Notes under the pieces: model-generated
What the model was told of the DNA's origin: nothing
The model's database searches: none
What the model saw: only the letters and a program-made list of their open reading frames with translations
Position numbers and translations under genes: made by a program
Part shown: positions 18,556-27,842 of the stretch, one piece after another
How the letters are laid out: each line of letters begins with the position of its first letter
How positions within the stretch are numbered: the stretch's first letter is position 1
Assembly: GCA_023248745.1 (NCBI GenBank)
Contig: JAHFDZ010000001.1
Location: 1-64,000, forward strand
Source: Myxococcales bacterium
GTDB lineage: Bacteria > Myxococcota_A > Polyangia > Polyangiales > Polyangiaceae
Reading direction: 5' to 3'
DNA: 64,000 nucleotides

Positions 18556-20003
18556 GCGGTGCCTCCGAGCATCAGCACACCAAATTCCTCGTCCGATAGC
18601 CCAGAATCAAAGCTACCGACGATTCTTCCCTTTGCGATCACCGCGATACGGTCGCAGTGCGTTCGAAGCTCGTTGAGGTCTGCACTCATCACGAGCGTCG
18701 CAACACCCGCCGCAGCTGCACGATCAATTTGCTCCCACAGCCCGGAGGCTGCCTCAACGTCGACACCACGCGTGGGATGGGCAATCACAAGCGCTCGCGC
18801 TCCGTTTGCAACCGCCTGCAGCGCCCGAGCAACCACAATCTTTTGCTGATTTCCGCCGGAAAGTGCGCGCGTCTTAATGGTCACATCGGGAGGCTCGATT
18901 CCCGCAAGGAATGCAAGTGCGTCGGCGCGACGTCGCACGTTGCCTTCGTCGATGAAGCCGCGATGGGCACTGCGTTCGAGGTCACCGAGCAATAGATTGT
19001 CTTCAACAGAGGCCTCCATCACGAGTCCTTCAGTCTGTCGATCGCCATAGACCATCGCGACATTTGAAGGCGTGATGGTACCGCTTTCTAATTCTCTAAG
19101 GCCTCCGATGGCCTCAAGCAGCTCTTCTTGACCGTTGCCTTCGACGCCCGCGAGCCCAACAATTTCGCCTGCCCGCACCTCAAGTGAGGCGCCTCGCAAA
19201 CGTGGAGGAACGCAGACATTCGAAAGGCAGAGCACTGGCTCGCCACACGCACGCACTGTCTTGCGCCGCGTTGCTACTTCTTCTTTGCCCATGATCGCGG
19301 AGGCCAGCGCATGGGTGGAAGCCGGGGCCTGCAAAAAGTTAAACTCCTTGACGACTTTCCCATGACGCAACACGACAGCTGAAGCGCCATGCCGAACAAC
19401 CTCGTCCAACTTGTGGCTGACAACGATGACGCATCGCCCTCGACCGACGAGCGCTTGCAACGCCTCGTACAATCGGGTGGCTTCCTGAGGCGTGAGTACG
19501 GCCGTTGGCTCATCGAGAACAATCACGCGCGCATCGCGATAAAGCGCTCTCCCGATCTCGAGGCGTTGCTTGTCGCCAACGTCGAGCGCGCCCACACGCG
19601 TATCGAGGTCAATCGAAAAACCTAACTCGTCAAGCGCCTTTCCTGTCTTCCGCTTTGCAAGATCCCAATCGATGCGTCCAAAACGCACAGGCTCATTGCC
19701 GAGCACAACGTTCTCAATTGCAGTCATCTCGTTGATCAACGCAAAGTGCTGCGCAACCATCGCAACACCACGATTTGCAGCCTCGCGGGTCGTAAAGGTG
19801 GCGAGCGGCACGCCGCCAATGGCGATCACTCCCCGATCGGGCGCAAGCAATCCTGTCGCGCAACGAAGCAACGTGCTCTTGCCAGCACCGTTTTCTCCCA
19901 GCACAAAACTTAGCGCATGGTCAGGCAAATTGACCGTAACGTCTGAGACAGCCGCTTTGCCCGAGAAACTCTTACTGACGTCGCTGAATGAGATCGCCGT
20001 CAA
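18552..20003 (-). CDS. duplicated-ATPase ABC transporter ATP-binding protein (YufO-like)
   Basis: Walker A GENGAGKST, signature-like DVGDKQRLEIGRAL and LSGGNQQKIVVARAL, LDEPTAVLTPQE. Confidence 0.92.
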   Translation of the reverse strand: MTAISFSDVSKSFSGKAAVSDVTVNLPDHALSFVLGENGAGKSTLLRCATGLLAPDRGVIAIGGVPLATFTTREAANRGVAMVAQHFALINEMTAIENVVLGNEPVRFGRIDWDLAKRKTGKALDELGFSIDLDTRVGALDVGDKQRLEIGRALYRDARVIVLDEPTAVLTPQEATRLYEALQALVGRGRCVIVVSHKLDEVVRHGASAVVLRHGKVVKEFNFLQAPASTHALASAIMGKEEVATRRKTVRACGEPVLCLSNVCVPPRLRGASLEVRAGEIVGLAGVEGNGQEELLEAIGGLRELESGTITPSNVAMVYGDRQTEGLVMEASVEDNLLLGDLERSAHRGFIDEGNVRRRADALAFLAGIEPPDVTIKTRALSGGNQQKIVVARALQAVANGARALVIAHPTRGVDVEAASGLWEQIDRAAAAGVATLVMSADLNELRTHCDRIAVIAKGRIVGSFDSGLSDEEFGVLMLGGTA

Positions 20004-20033
20004 TTTGCCCGCCAGATCGTCAACGCGTCGGTC

Positions 20034-21053
20034 TTACCCGGCAATGCTTCGGACATGCGGCCGCACGACACCACGCAATGCAACACTATCTGATGATCGA
20101 GGTGCGCTATCGCAAGACGCCTGTTCGAGACCCGGGCGAAGCGAAGCCGTTCGTAAGATCATTTCGCAAAGCGTGCCGTAGTCAATGCCGGCACTTGCCG
20201 CGATTTTGGGCAACAGCGAGGTTTCGGTCAAACCGGGCGAAGTGTTCACCTCGAGCACGTATTCGTTCTCACCCTCGGTCACGAGAAGATCGACACGACA
20301 TGCGCCCGAACATTCGAGGGCGCGATAAGCACGAAGCGCAAGATTCATGACGCCGCCAGCGCGCGTTGCATCAAGCCGCGGCGGGCAGATCGTATCGCTG
20401 AGCCCTGGTGTGTACTTCGCTTCGTAATCAAAGATGCCGTTGTGCGAAACGATCTCAATGCCGCCCAATACGCGGCCGTCAAGAATGCCGACGTGCACTT
20501 CCATCCCTTTCACGTAGCGTTCGACAAGCAAATTCGAATCGTGCGCGAGGCCGAGCTGAATCGCACTGCGCAACTCTCCCATGTCGTTCGCGCGCGCGAG
20601 ACCGACACTCGATCCTTCGTTCCGCGGCTTTACGATTACGGGGAAGCCAAAGCTGCCATGAACAACATCGAGAGCGTCGAGCGTCTCTTCGGTGGCAACG
20701 TAGTAAGGCGGCGTTGGAACGTTATGTAACCGGAACAGTTCCTTTGATTTCAGCTTGTCCATTGCTAGTGCCGAAGCGAGCACACCCGAACCGGTATAGG
20801 GAATCTGCATCCATTCGAGGAGCCCCTGCACGCACCCGTCTTCGCCACCTCGACCGTGGAGCGCGAGAAACGCAATATTGATGTTCGCCTTGCGGATCAA
20901 AATGTCGAGCGGCGCGCAATCATGATCGATCACGATCTTGACCACATCGTATCCGCGATCGGCAAGCGCGCTCGCCACGCCTTCACCTGTGGAGAGAGAC
21001 ACCCGGCGCTCCGCGCCTAGGCCACCCATCAACACCCCGATGCGTTCTTTCAT
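20034..21053 (-). CDS. ddl: D-alanine--D-alanine ligase
   Basis: MGGLGAERRVSLSTGEGVASAL; LHGRGGEDGCVQGLLE; EVNTSPGLTETSLLPK. Confidence 0.93.
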   Translation of the reverse strand: MKERIGVLMGGLGAERRVSLSTGEGVASALADRGYDVVKIVIDHDCAPLDILIRKANINIAFLALHGRGGEDGCVQGLLEWMQIPYTGSGVLASALAMDKLKSKELFRLHNVPTPPYYVATEETLDALDVVHGSFGFPVIVKPRNEGSSVGLARANDMGELRSAIQLGLAHDSNLLVERYVKGMEVHVGILDGRVLGGIEIVSHNGIFDYEAKYTPGLSDTICPPRLDATRAGGVMNLALRAYRALECSGACRVDLLVTEGENEYVLEVNTSPGLTETSLLPKIAASAGIDYGTLCEMILRTASLRPGLEQASCDSAPRSSDSVALRGVVRPHVRSIAG

Positions 21054-21246
21054 CGACTCGCTCCTCGTCGCAAAGGCAATAAGCAAGCGTTACGCCAACT
21101 TGCTCGTGCCGCGATCACGCCGCCTCTGCCGACGACGACGCGAACGCTCGTTTGAACGCGTGTGCAAACAGCCACACGTATTCGACAAAAGCCACACTCT
21201 TTCGCATATCAAGTCGTCGTTTGGTAGGGCAACTTCTGCGGTGGCG

Positions 21247-22044
21247 TCAATCGATCTCAACGACAATAGCCGTGATGTTGTCTTTGCCCCCGCGGCCGTT
21301 CGCAAGATCAATCAGCTTCGTCGTTGCGGCCTCTGCACCGAGCGGAATGATCGCATCAAGGTCGCCCGGCTTCATGTAACCGTGCAGGCCATCGCTACAC
21401 AAAAGAAAGCGTTGTCCCGCCTCGAGTTCGACGAGGCCCGTGTCGACTTGCACGTAGTCACGATTGCCGACAGCCCGGGTGATGACGTTCTTGTGCGGTG
21501 ACTTCTTGGCTTCCTGCTCGGTGATGAGTCCGTGTTTAATTTGCCAAGCGACGAGCGTGTGGTCTTCGGTGAGTTGGTCAACTGTGTTGCCAATCACGCG
21601 GTAGATGCGACTGTCTCCCACCTGCGCCGTAATCGCGAAATCACCCAGCACGAGGAGCGCACTAATCGTGGTGCCCATCCCGCTCTTCTTGCTATCGAGT
21701 TCGGCGATCGAAAAGACCATGTAGGTTGCGGCTTGCACCGCGCTCTCGAGCAAACGGAATGCGGCACGAACGTGTCCTTCGACGAGCGGCACATTCAGCG
21801 GCTTGAGCTCACCGATGCCGCGCTTGACCATTCCGTAAATCGTGTCGACAGCTTCGCTACTCGCAACCTCGCCAGCGGCATGCCCGCCCATTCCGTCTGC
21901 AACGACGTAGAGGCCGAGGCGATCGTCGCGGAAGAATGCATCTTCGTTCGAAGGCCTTTTGCGTCCGAGATCGGAAAGTCCGTGACTGAGCCGACGAAAT
22001 GAACTTCGTGCGATCTCAGGAAGCGGCGACGTGCGCGGCACCAT
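21247..22044 (-). CDS. PP2C-family Ser/Thr protein phosphatase
   Basis: SDLGRKRPSNEDAF, VVADGMGGHAAGE, LLCSDGLHGYM, RGGKDNITAIVVEI. Confidence 0.93.
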   Translation of the reverse strand: MVPRTSPLPEIARSSFRRLSHGLSDLGRKRPSNEDAFFRDDRLGLYVVADGMGGHAAGEVASSEAVDTIYGMVKRGIGELKPLNVPLVEGHVRAAFRLLESAVQAATYMVFSIAELDSKKSGMGTTISALLVLGDFAITAQVGDSRIYRVIGNTVDQLTEDHTLVAWQIKHGLITEQEAKKSPHKNVITRAVGNRDYVQVDTGLVELEAGQRFLLCSDGLHGYMKPGDLDAIIPLGAEAATTKLIDLANGRGGKDNITAIVVEID

Positions 22045-22104
22045 ATTGAATATGAGTATATCGCTGCAACCTGCATCCGGCCCTTAATTGTAAACGCACC
22101 GGAT
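22042..22104. promoter_or_regulatory. divergent intergenic region with two inverted repeats (candidate operators)
   Basis: CATATT-G-AATATG (22042-22054) and ATCCGG-N18-CCGGAT (22075-22104). Confidence 0.4.
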
Positions 22105-22133
22105 CTGAAGCGTCCTATAACCGTGGGCCGCGC

Positions 22134-23468
22134 ATGCCTACACCTACATTCCTCGACAAGCTGAACGCTAAGGCGTCCCCCAATGCGCGTTTGCGTTGGG
22201 CAGGTGACCATCCTTTTGGACGCGATCGCGTCATGCGATACGAGCTCGGAAATGGACTCACGGTCCTTCTCCTGGTCGACAGGTCAGCTCCTGTTGTGAG
22301 CTATGCAACTTGGTATCGCGTCGGCTCAAGGCACGAAAAACCAGGAAAAACCGGACTTGCTCACTTTTTCGAACACTTGATGTTCAATGAAACCGAGCAC
22401 CTCAAAGCGGGCGAGTTCGATCGAAAGCTGGAAGAAAGCGGTGCCGAGTCGAACGCGGCAACTTGGCTCGACTGGACCTACTACTACGAAGCGCTCCCTG
22501 CCGACCGCGTAGGCCTTGCCATCAAGCTTGAAGCCGATCGCATGTCGCACCTCGTTCTTCGTGAGCCCCAGGTGGAAAGCGAGCGCGAAGTGGTGTCAAA
22601 CGAGCGTCGCATGCGGGTCGACGACGATCCTGACGGCATCGCCAACGAGCTGCTCTACAAACTCGCCTACACGAAGCACTCGTACCATTGGCCAACGATT
22701 GGCTGGATGGAGGACATCAAGGCGTACACGCCCGCCGACTGCGAAGCCTTCTACCGCGCGTTCTATGCGCCCAACAACGCAACGGTCGTCATTGTCGGTG
22801 ACATCAAGCCGCAAAGTGTCCTCGCAAAGTTACAAAAAGCGTACGGCGAAATTCCGTCCTCCGTCGTACCTCCCGAAGACATCGCACCGGAGCCCCCACA
22901 ACTCGAGCCTCGAAGCGTCGAAGTCGTCAAGCCAACGACAAACGAAAAGGTGTTCATCGGCTACATGGGCCCATCTCTTGGCGACCACGATCACACGCCG
23001 CTCAATGTACTCGCGGAGATTATGTCCGGTGGACGGGCATCGCGGCTCTACACCAAGCTCGTCACCGAAAAAGAAATCGCAACCGAGCCTCGCTGCTGGG
23101 CGGCCACATTTCGTGATCCCGGCATCTTTGAAATCACGGCCGCAGCGCGTGACGGGCACACCGCGAGAGAGCTCGAACAAGTGATCGTCAGTGAAATTGA
23201 CAAATTGAGTACAGAACTCGTTACCGACGAAGAACTCGAGCGCGCGAAGGCAAGGCTCGAACTGTCGCAAGTGCAATCGCTCGAGACCGCAAGCGGCAAA
23301 GCCGAACAGATTGGCTTCTATGAAACCGTGCTCGGAGAGCCAAGCGCGGCGTTCATCCGGCTAGAGGCGACACGAAAGGTCAAGAAAGAGGACATTCGCC
23401 GCGTAGCCCGCCGCTACCTCGTCGAACGTGCGCGAAATACCGTCTACCTACTTCCCGAGGCTCCCTGA
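22134..23468 (+). CDS. M16 zinc peptidase, catalytic-type subunit
   Basis: Inverted zinc motif HFFEH in KTGLAHFFEHLMFNET. Confidence 0.92.
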   Translation: MPTPTFLDKLNAKASPNARLRWAGDHPFGRDRVMRYELGNGLTVLLLVDRSAPVVSYATWYRVGSRHEKPGKTGLAHFFEHLMFNETEHLKAGEFDRKLEESGAESNAATWLDWTYYYEALPADRVGLAIKLEADRMSHLVLREPQVESEREVVSNERRMRVDDDPDGIANELLYKLAYTKHSYHWPTIGWMEDIKAYTPADCEAFYRAFYAPNNATVVIVGDIKPQSVLAKLQKAYGEIPSSVVPPEDIAPEPPQLEPRSVEVVKPTTNEKVFIGYMGPSLGDHDHTPLNVLAEIMSGGRASRLYTKLVTEKEIATEPRCWAATFRDPGIFEITAAARDGHTARELEQVIVSEIDKLSTELVTDEELERAKARLELSQVQSLETASGKAEQIGFYETVLGEPSAAFIRLEATRKVKKEDIRRVARRYLVERARNTVYLLPEAP

Positions 23469-24778
23469 TGCCAGAGTCACAAACACTGAGTAGCGGCACG
23501 AGCCTGATCGTCGAATCGGCGCATACCGTTCCGCTCGTCTCTATGGTGATCGCACTACGCACGGGTCCGGCGCACGATCCAACGGACCGACTCGGCTTGG
23601 CACGTATTGCCCTGCGCATGCTTCGACGCGGAACGAGTAAGCTCACTTCACGCGCGATCGATGAGCGCATCGATTTGCTTGGTGCAGAACTCGCTGTGGA
23701 CACATCGTCGACTTCAATCGCGATGCATGCGCAGGTGATCTCCCGCAATTTCGGCGCCTTCATCGAACTGCTTACCGAGCTACTCAGCGATCCAAAAACC
23801 GACACAGACGAACTCGAGCGCCTCAAGCGTGAAACTCTCGCCGAGATTACGGAGTCTCTCGACAGCGATCGCGGCCTTGCGCAGCGCGCGTTTTCGCGAG
23901 GCTTCTTTGGCGATCATCCTTACGGACGGCCCGGAAACGGAACGTTGGCTACCGTCGGCCACATCACACAAGACGACGTGAAGCGCTACTACACCACGCA
24001 CCTCGTCCACGGCAACGTCGTGATCGGACTCTCCGGCGACGTAACTTCTGCGCAAGCAATTGACGCCGCGAATGCACTTTCGAACGCGCTTCGCACGGGT
24101 AAGCCGCTTGTCGATTCAGTCGGACCTCCACTCATGCCAGACGGCCGCACCATTTGGTTTGCGGACAAGCCCGATCGTACGCAGTCGCAACTCGTGGTCG
24201 GCACGCTGGGCACGTCGGCAAAAGATCCCGACCACCACGCGCTCATCGTTGCGAACGCAATCTTCGGTGGCACATTTACGTCGCGCCTCATGCGTGAAGT
24301 GAGAAGCAAGCGCGGATGGTCGTATGGCGCGAGCTCTCGCTTAAGCCTCGAAAGAGCGCGGCACGCATTTGCAATGTCGACGGCACCGGGTACAGCCGAC
24401 ACAGGGCCGTGCCTAGCGCTGATGATCAAGTTGCTCGAAGCGTGGGTCGAAAACGGCGTAACACCGCGCGAAACGAGCTTCATTCAGCGGTATCTCGTTC
24501 GTTCGCATGCCTTCGACGAAGATACTGCAGCCAAGAGGTTACATTTATCCGTCGACACAGAACTCCTTGGCCTTCCGGCAGATTATTATCGTAACTACAA
24601 AAGTTCTATTTCTGCCGTGACGCCAGAAGCGGCCTCCCAAGCTGTGAAGAAGCGCCTCTCGGCCTCTAACTTGGTGATCGCCATTTCAGGAACAGCAAGC
24701 GACACGCTCGATGCAGTTACAAAAGCCGTGCCCGACTTAGCGGGTGCGCACGTGCTGCCGTTTGCAGAGCTTGGGTAG
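23468..24778 (+). CDS. M16 peptidase-like partner subunit lacking HxxEH
   Basis: M16-like TSRLMREVRSKRGWSYGASSRL; no HxxEH; overlaps the preceding gene by 1 nt. Confidence 0.88.
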   Translation: MPESQTLSSGTSLIVESAHTVPLVSMVIALRTGPAHDPTDRLGLARIALRMLRRGTSKLTSRAIDERIDLLGAELAVDTSSTSIAMHAQVISRNFGAFIELLTELLSDPKTDTDELERLKRETLAEITESLDSDRGLAQRAFSRGFFGDHPYGRPGNGTLATVGHITQDDVKRYYTTHLVHGNVVIGLSGDVTSAQAIDAANALSNALRTGKPLVDSVGPPLMPDGRTIWFADKPDRTQSQLVVGTLGTSAKDPDHHALIVANAIFGGTFTSRLMREVRSKRGWSYGASSRLSLERARHAFAMSTAPGTADTGPCLALMIKLLEAWVENGVTPRETSFIQRYLVRSHAFDEDTAAKRLHLSVDTELLGLPADYYRNYKSSISAVTPEAASQAVKKRLSASNLVIAISGTASDTLDAVTKAVPDLAGAHVLPFAELG

Positions 24779-24787
24779 TGAGCGCAG

Positions 24788-25687
24788 TCACCAGGCGAAG
24801 CCGACCCCTGTCTCAAGTCGAAGCATCGGCGCAGCCCACTGCCGAACGACGCGATCGGCGAAAGCGATCTCCGCCGGAGGTAGGCCGACACCGACCGCAG
24901 CGGAAACTGGGATGTACCAATGATCTCCAAGGTTGATCCCCGATTCGATCCTCGCAAATGAGAGTGCGCTCCACTTCGTCTCTCGCTTGCCCACAAAGCC
25001 GCTTTCCGCGCTCCCGCTCACCACAATGTTGGATGCCGCAAGTCCGACGCTGACGCGAAGCCGTAAGACGTCGTCAATCAACCTAATTGTCAAGCTACTT
25101 GCCAAACTAGAAGAGCCAAGTGACGTCGTCCCTTCTGGACCGTGCACGAACCCCAGGGCAATCGGCAGGGTGCCTTCAAGGTTGAGCCCAAGCATACGGC
25201 TTGGAAACCAGGTCACCCTTCCGGCAAGGTCCAATCCTGGCGTGCCTCCTTGCCAAACGACGCTCGGCATGACGCTCAGCTCAAACGAGCGAAGCGTGTT
25301 GCGACGCACGTGGGCCACTTCAGGCGGAGGGCGCACCCCTGTTGGCGTCGAAGCTGATGGTTGAGCGCTGGTCGTCGTCGGGGTCGCACCAGGATTGTTC
25401 GGCGGCTTGGGCGCTGGCTCCTCACCCGGCAAGAGCTCGAGCAGCGCCGCGCGAACGGCCTCTGCCAGCCTCACGCGATCATCACGCGTGAGTGCGCTAA
25501 AGACGCGCTTCTTGCCCGCAATCTCAACAACACACTCGCCTTCGCTTGCGCAACGCACGATTGCCTTCGCGTCACAGGGCGCGCTGCACACGGTGAGTTC
25601 GTTCGTGCGAAGCTCGACTTCGAGTTCCGGCGAGCCTCCTTCAACGAGTACGGCGCGTACGGCAGCAATAGCAAGAACACCGCTCAC
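24788..25687 (-). CDS. hypothetical protein, possible outer-membrane/beta-rich C-terminal domain
   Basis: Proline/Thr-rich linker; ATGA overlap with the upstream FecR-like gene. Confidence 0.55.
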   Translation of the reverse strand: MSGVLAIAAVRAVLVEGGSPELEVELRTNELTVCSAPCDAKAIVRCASEGECVVEIAGKKRVFSALTRDDRVRLAEAVRAALLELLPGEEPAPKPPNNPGATPTTTSAQPSASTPTGVRPPPEVAHVRRNTLRSFELSVMPSVVWQGGTPGLDLAGRVTWFPSRMLGLNLEGTLPIALGFVHGPEGTTSLGSSSLASSLTIRLIDDVLRLRVSVGLAASNIVVSGSAESGFVGKRETKWSALSFARIESGINLGDHWYIPVSAAVGVGLPPAEIAFADRVVRQWAAPMLRLETGVGFAW

Positions 25688-26955
25688 GGCGAGATGACAC
25701 TCCGCGCGTAGTCGGCATGCGCACCAGCAGGGAAGCGCGCCAGATAGTTACTCGCGTGCACTTTCGCCGTTGCGCGATCACCTCGCGCAACGCTCAGATC
25801 GATCAACCTCCCGAGCGCCTCTTGCGCAAAGGTGCCGCTTGGCTCGGCCTGAAGGTAGCGCGTAAACCACGAATACGCGTCGGCACCCGACGAGAGGCGC
25901 CCCAACTGGAACGCGGCTCTTGCGGCCTCGGGTGTACCCGCAAATTGGTCGACGACCGAACGATAGAGACGCACCGCACTTGCAGCGTCGCCTGCCAAAC
26001 GCGCAACCTCAGCGAGTTCGACTAGCTCTGGCGCCGTCGCATGATCGCTCGCCTGCACGCTCTTCGCTCTTCGCCACGCCTCGGCATACTGACGCGCCTT
26101 TGCAAGTTCGCGCCATGTGGGCTCTACCGTTGCGATCGGTGTCGAGGCGTCGGCTTCTTGAAGCGCATATGCAGACGGGATCTCTGTTGCAACGAGTGGT
26201 GCATGCGTTGGCTCTGGCTTGTCCGTCAATACAATTGACGATGCCGACACAGTCGGCATAGGCACAATCGATGGGGCAGACGCGGTGTCGCTCGGCGGCA
26301 CGACCGGAGAAGACGTCTTCTGCACGGCGAGCCCCTTGGGAACGCAGCTCCACTCCTGCGACTCACCCGCCACGAGCGCAACACCACTCGAAGGCAAGCA
26401 CGGCCCAAACACAACGACACGCCCCTCAAACATCTTCACCTGAACGCGCTGAGCCTCAGGATCCCACGCCGCGTCAAACGACGTGCCTGTTACGCGAATC
26501 GCAAAGTCACCTGCGAGCACAGACCAACGCGTTGCGTCTCGATGAACGACGTGCGCATGCAAGGACCCTCGCTCAAGACGCACTTCTGCGCCATAGGGGT
26601 GAAGAGATACAACGCGCGCTCTCCCCTGTTTCTCGGTTTGCACCTCGGAACCGTCGCTAAATGTAACACTCGTTCGCTCATTTTCGTTACCCCAGCTTTG
26701 CGAGACATCGAGCATTCGTCCTTCAACTTTGGCGATGAGCGTCTCGTTCTTGCGTTGCGATACGAAGAAGAGACCTGCAGCGGCAATGCTCGCAAGCAAA
26801 GCGCCGACAACGAGAGCACCGCGACGACGCTTCCGACGACGCGAATGCACATCGCTACGAATCGCTCGGAACTCTGCGTCGATTGACTGCTGCTCACGAG
26901 ACTCGAACCATCCATCGGAGGCGGTGCGCAATTTGGCCCATTGACTTTGGCTCAT
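25684..26955 (-). CDS. FecR-domain protein with C-terminal TPR
   Basis: VTFSDGSEVQTEKQGRARVVSL...LAGDFAIRVTGTSFDAAWD; single TM; ATGA overlap with the sigma gene. Confidence 0.82.
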   Translation of the reverse strand: MSQSQWAKLRTASDGWFESREQQSIDAEFRAIRSDVHSRRRKRRRGALVVGALLASIAAAGLFFVSQRKNETLIAKVEGRMLDVSQSWGNENERTSVTFSDGSEVQTEKQGRARVVSLHPYGAEVRLERGSLHAHVVHRDATRWSVLAGDFAIRVTGTSFDAAWDPEAQRVQVKMFEGRVVVFGPCLPSSGVALVAGESQEWSCVPKGLAVQKTSSPVVPPSDTASAPSIVPMPTVSASSIVLTDKPEPTHAPLVATEIPSAYALQEADASTPIATVEPTWRELAKARQYAEAWRRAKSVQASDHATAPELVELAEVARLAGDAASAVRLYRSVVDQFAGTPEAARAAFQLGRLSSGADAYSWFTRYLQAEPSGTFAQEALGRLIDLSVARGDRATAKVHASNYLARFPAGAHADYARSVISP

Positions 26956-27635
26956 CGCGTGCCCTCCTCTAGCCAGCTCGCGAGCCACGGATCGTCCGCA
27001 GCACGGCTGGCGAATGTTGCATCAGCCCTAGCAAGTCGTCGCTTCACGGTTGCCAGCGAGCATTGAACAAGCTCGGCAATTTCTTCGAGCTTACGTTCGT
27101 CAACATAGCGAAGCGCAAAAACGATGCGCTCGTCTGGGTCGAGCGTATCCAATACGTCGTGGACCGCAGATAGCGCGCGCGAAACTTCTGGCGAAGCTTC
27201 TGTTGACTCGCGCTCGGGCATCAAATCGAAAGACAAGAAGCTTAACCATTTGCGCCTCCGTCGCTTGCGAATGTCCTCGCGCGCAACAAACACCGCGATT
27301 GCGCCTAGCCAACCTGCAATTGATTGTCCCTCGGCGAGCCGATCGATGCGCTCCAAGCCGCGAACAAACACATCGTGAATCAGATCATCAATGTCGCTCC
27401 GCGGGCCAAGGACGCGATAGAGCATTCTGGCGACGTAGCCGCGATAGTCGACCAAGAGCTCTCGCTGAGCCCAGCTCTTGCTTGCGCGAAGGCCATCGGC
27501 AAGTGCCCGCGACTCTTCCTCTTCTGGAAGCGGAAATGAATCTGCAACAGATGCGGACGACACGTTGGGGCTGGAGATAGCAGCGAGCGTGAGCAATGCC
27601 ACACCAAGTGGCCGCTTGCGTTCGAAACGGCTCAC
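26952..27635 (-). CDS. ECF-type RNA polymerase sigma factor (start uncertain)
   Basis: DIDDLIHDVFVRGLERID (region 2) and DERKLEEIAELVQCSLATVKRRLARA (region 4). Confidence 0.85.
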   Translation of the reverse strand: MSRFERKRPLGVALLTLAAISSPNVSSASVADSFPLPEEEESRALADGLRASKSWAQRELLVDYRGYVARMLYRVLGPRSDIDDLIHDVFVRGLERIDRLAEGQSIAGWLGAIAVFVAREDIRKRRRRKWLSFLSFDLMPERESTEASPEVSRALSAVHDVLDTLDPDERIVFALRYVDERKLEEIAELVQCSLATVKRRLARADATFASRAADDPWLASWLEEGTR

Positions 27636-27660
27636 GAACCCGCTTTCTCCCTGCAGGTAA

Positions 27661-27842
27661 CGCCTAGTCCCTTGACCGGGGCGTAGTGATTGCTTCCTGA
27701 GCGAAGTTGAAGGGACTGGGGAAACTCGCGGGAGCGAGTTTCGGGGTCTTGGGGCAGCGCCCCAGGAAAAAGGCTAGTGCCTTGACCCGCTGCGGAGCAG
27801 CGAGCGCATGAATCAATGCGCCCCGGTCAAGGCACTAGGGCG
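27661..27842. repeat. structured intergenic element bounded by near-perfect inverted repeats
   Basis: cgcctagtcccttgaccggggcg (27661-27683) vs cgccccggtcaaggcactagggcg (27819-27842); internal copy ctagtgccttgacc 27774-27787; several internal hairpins. Confidence 0.8.
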
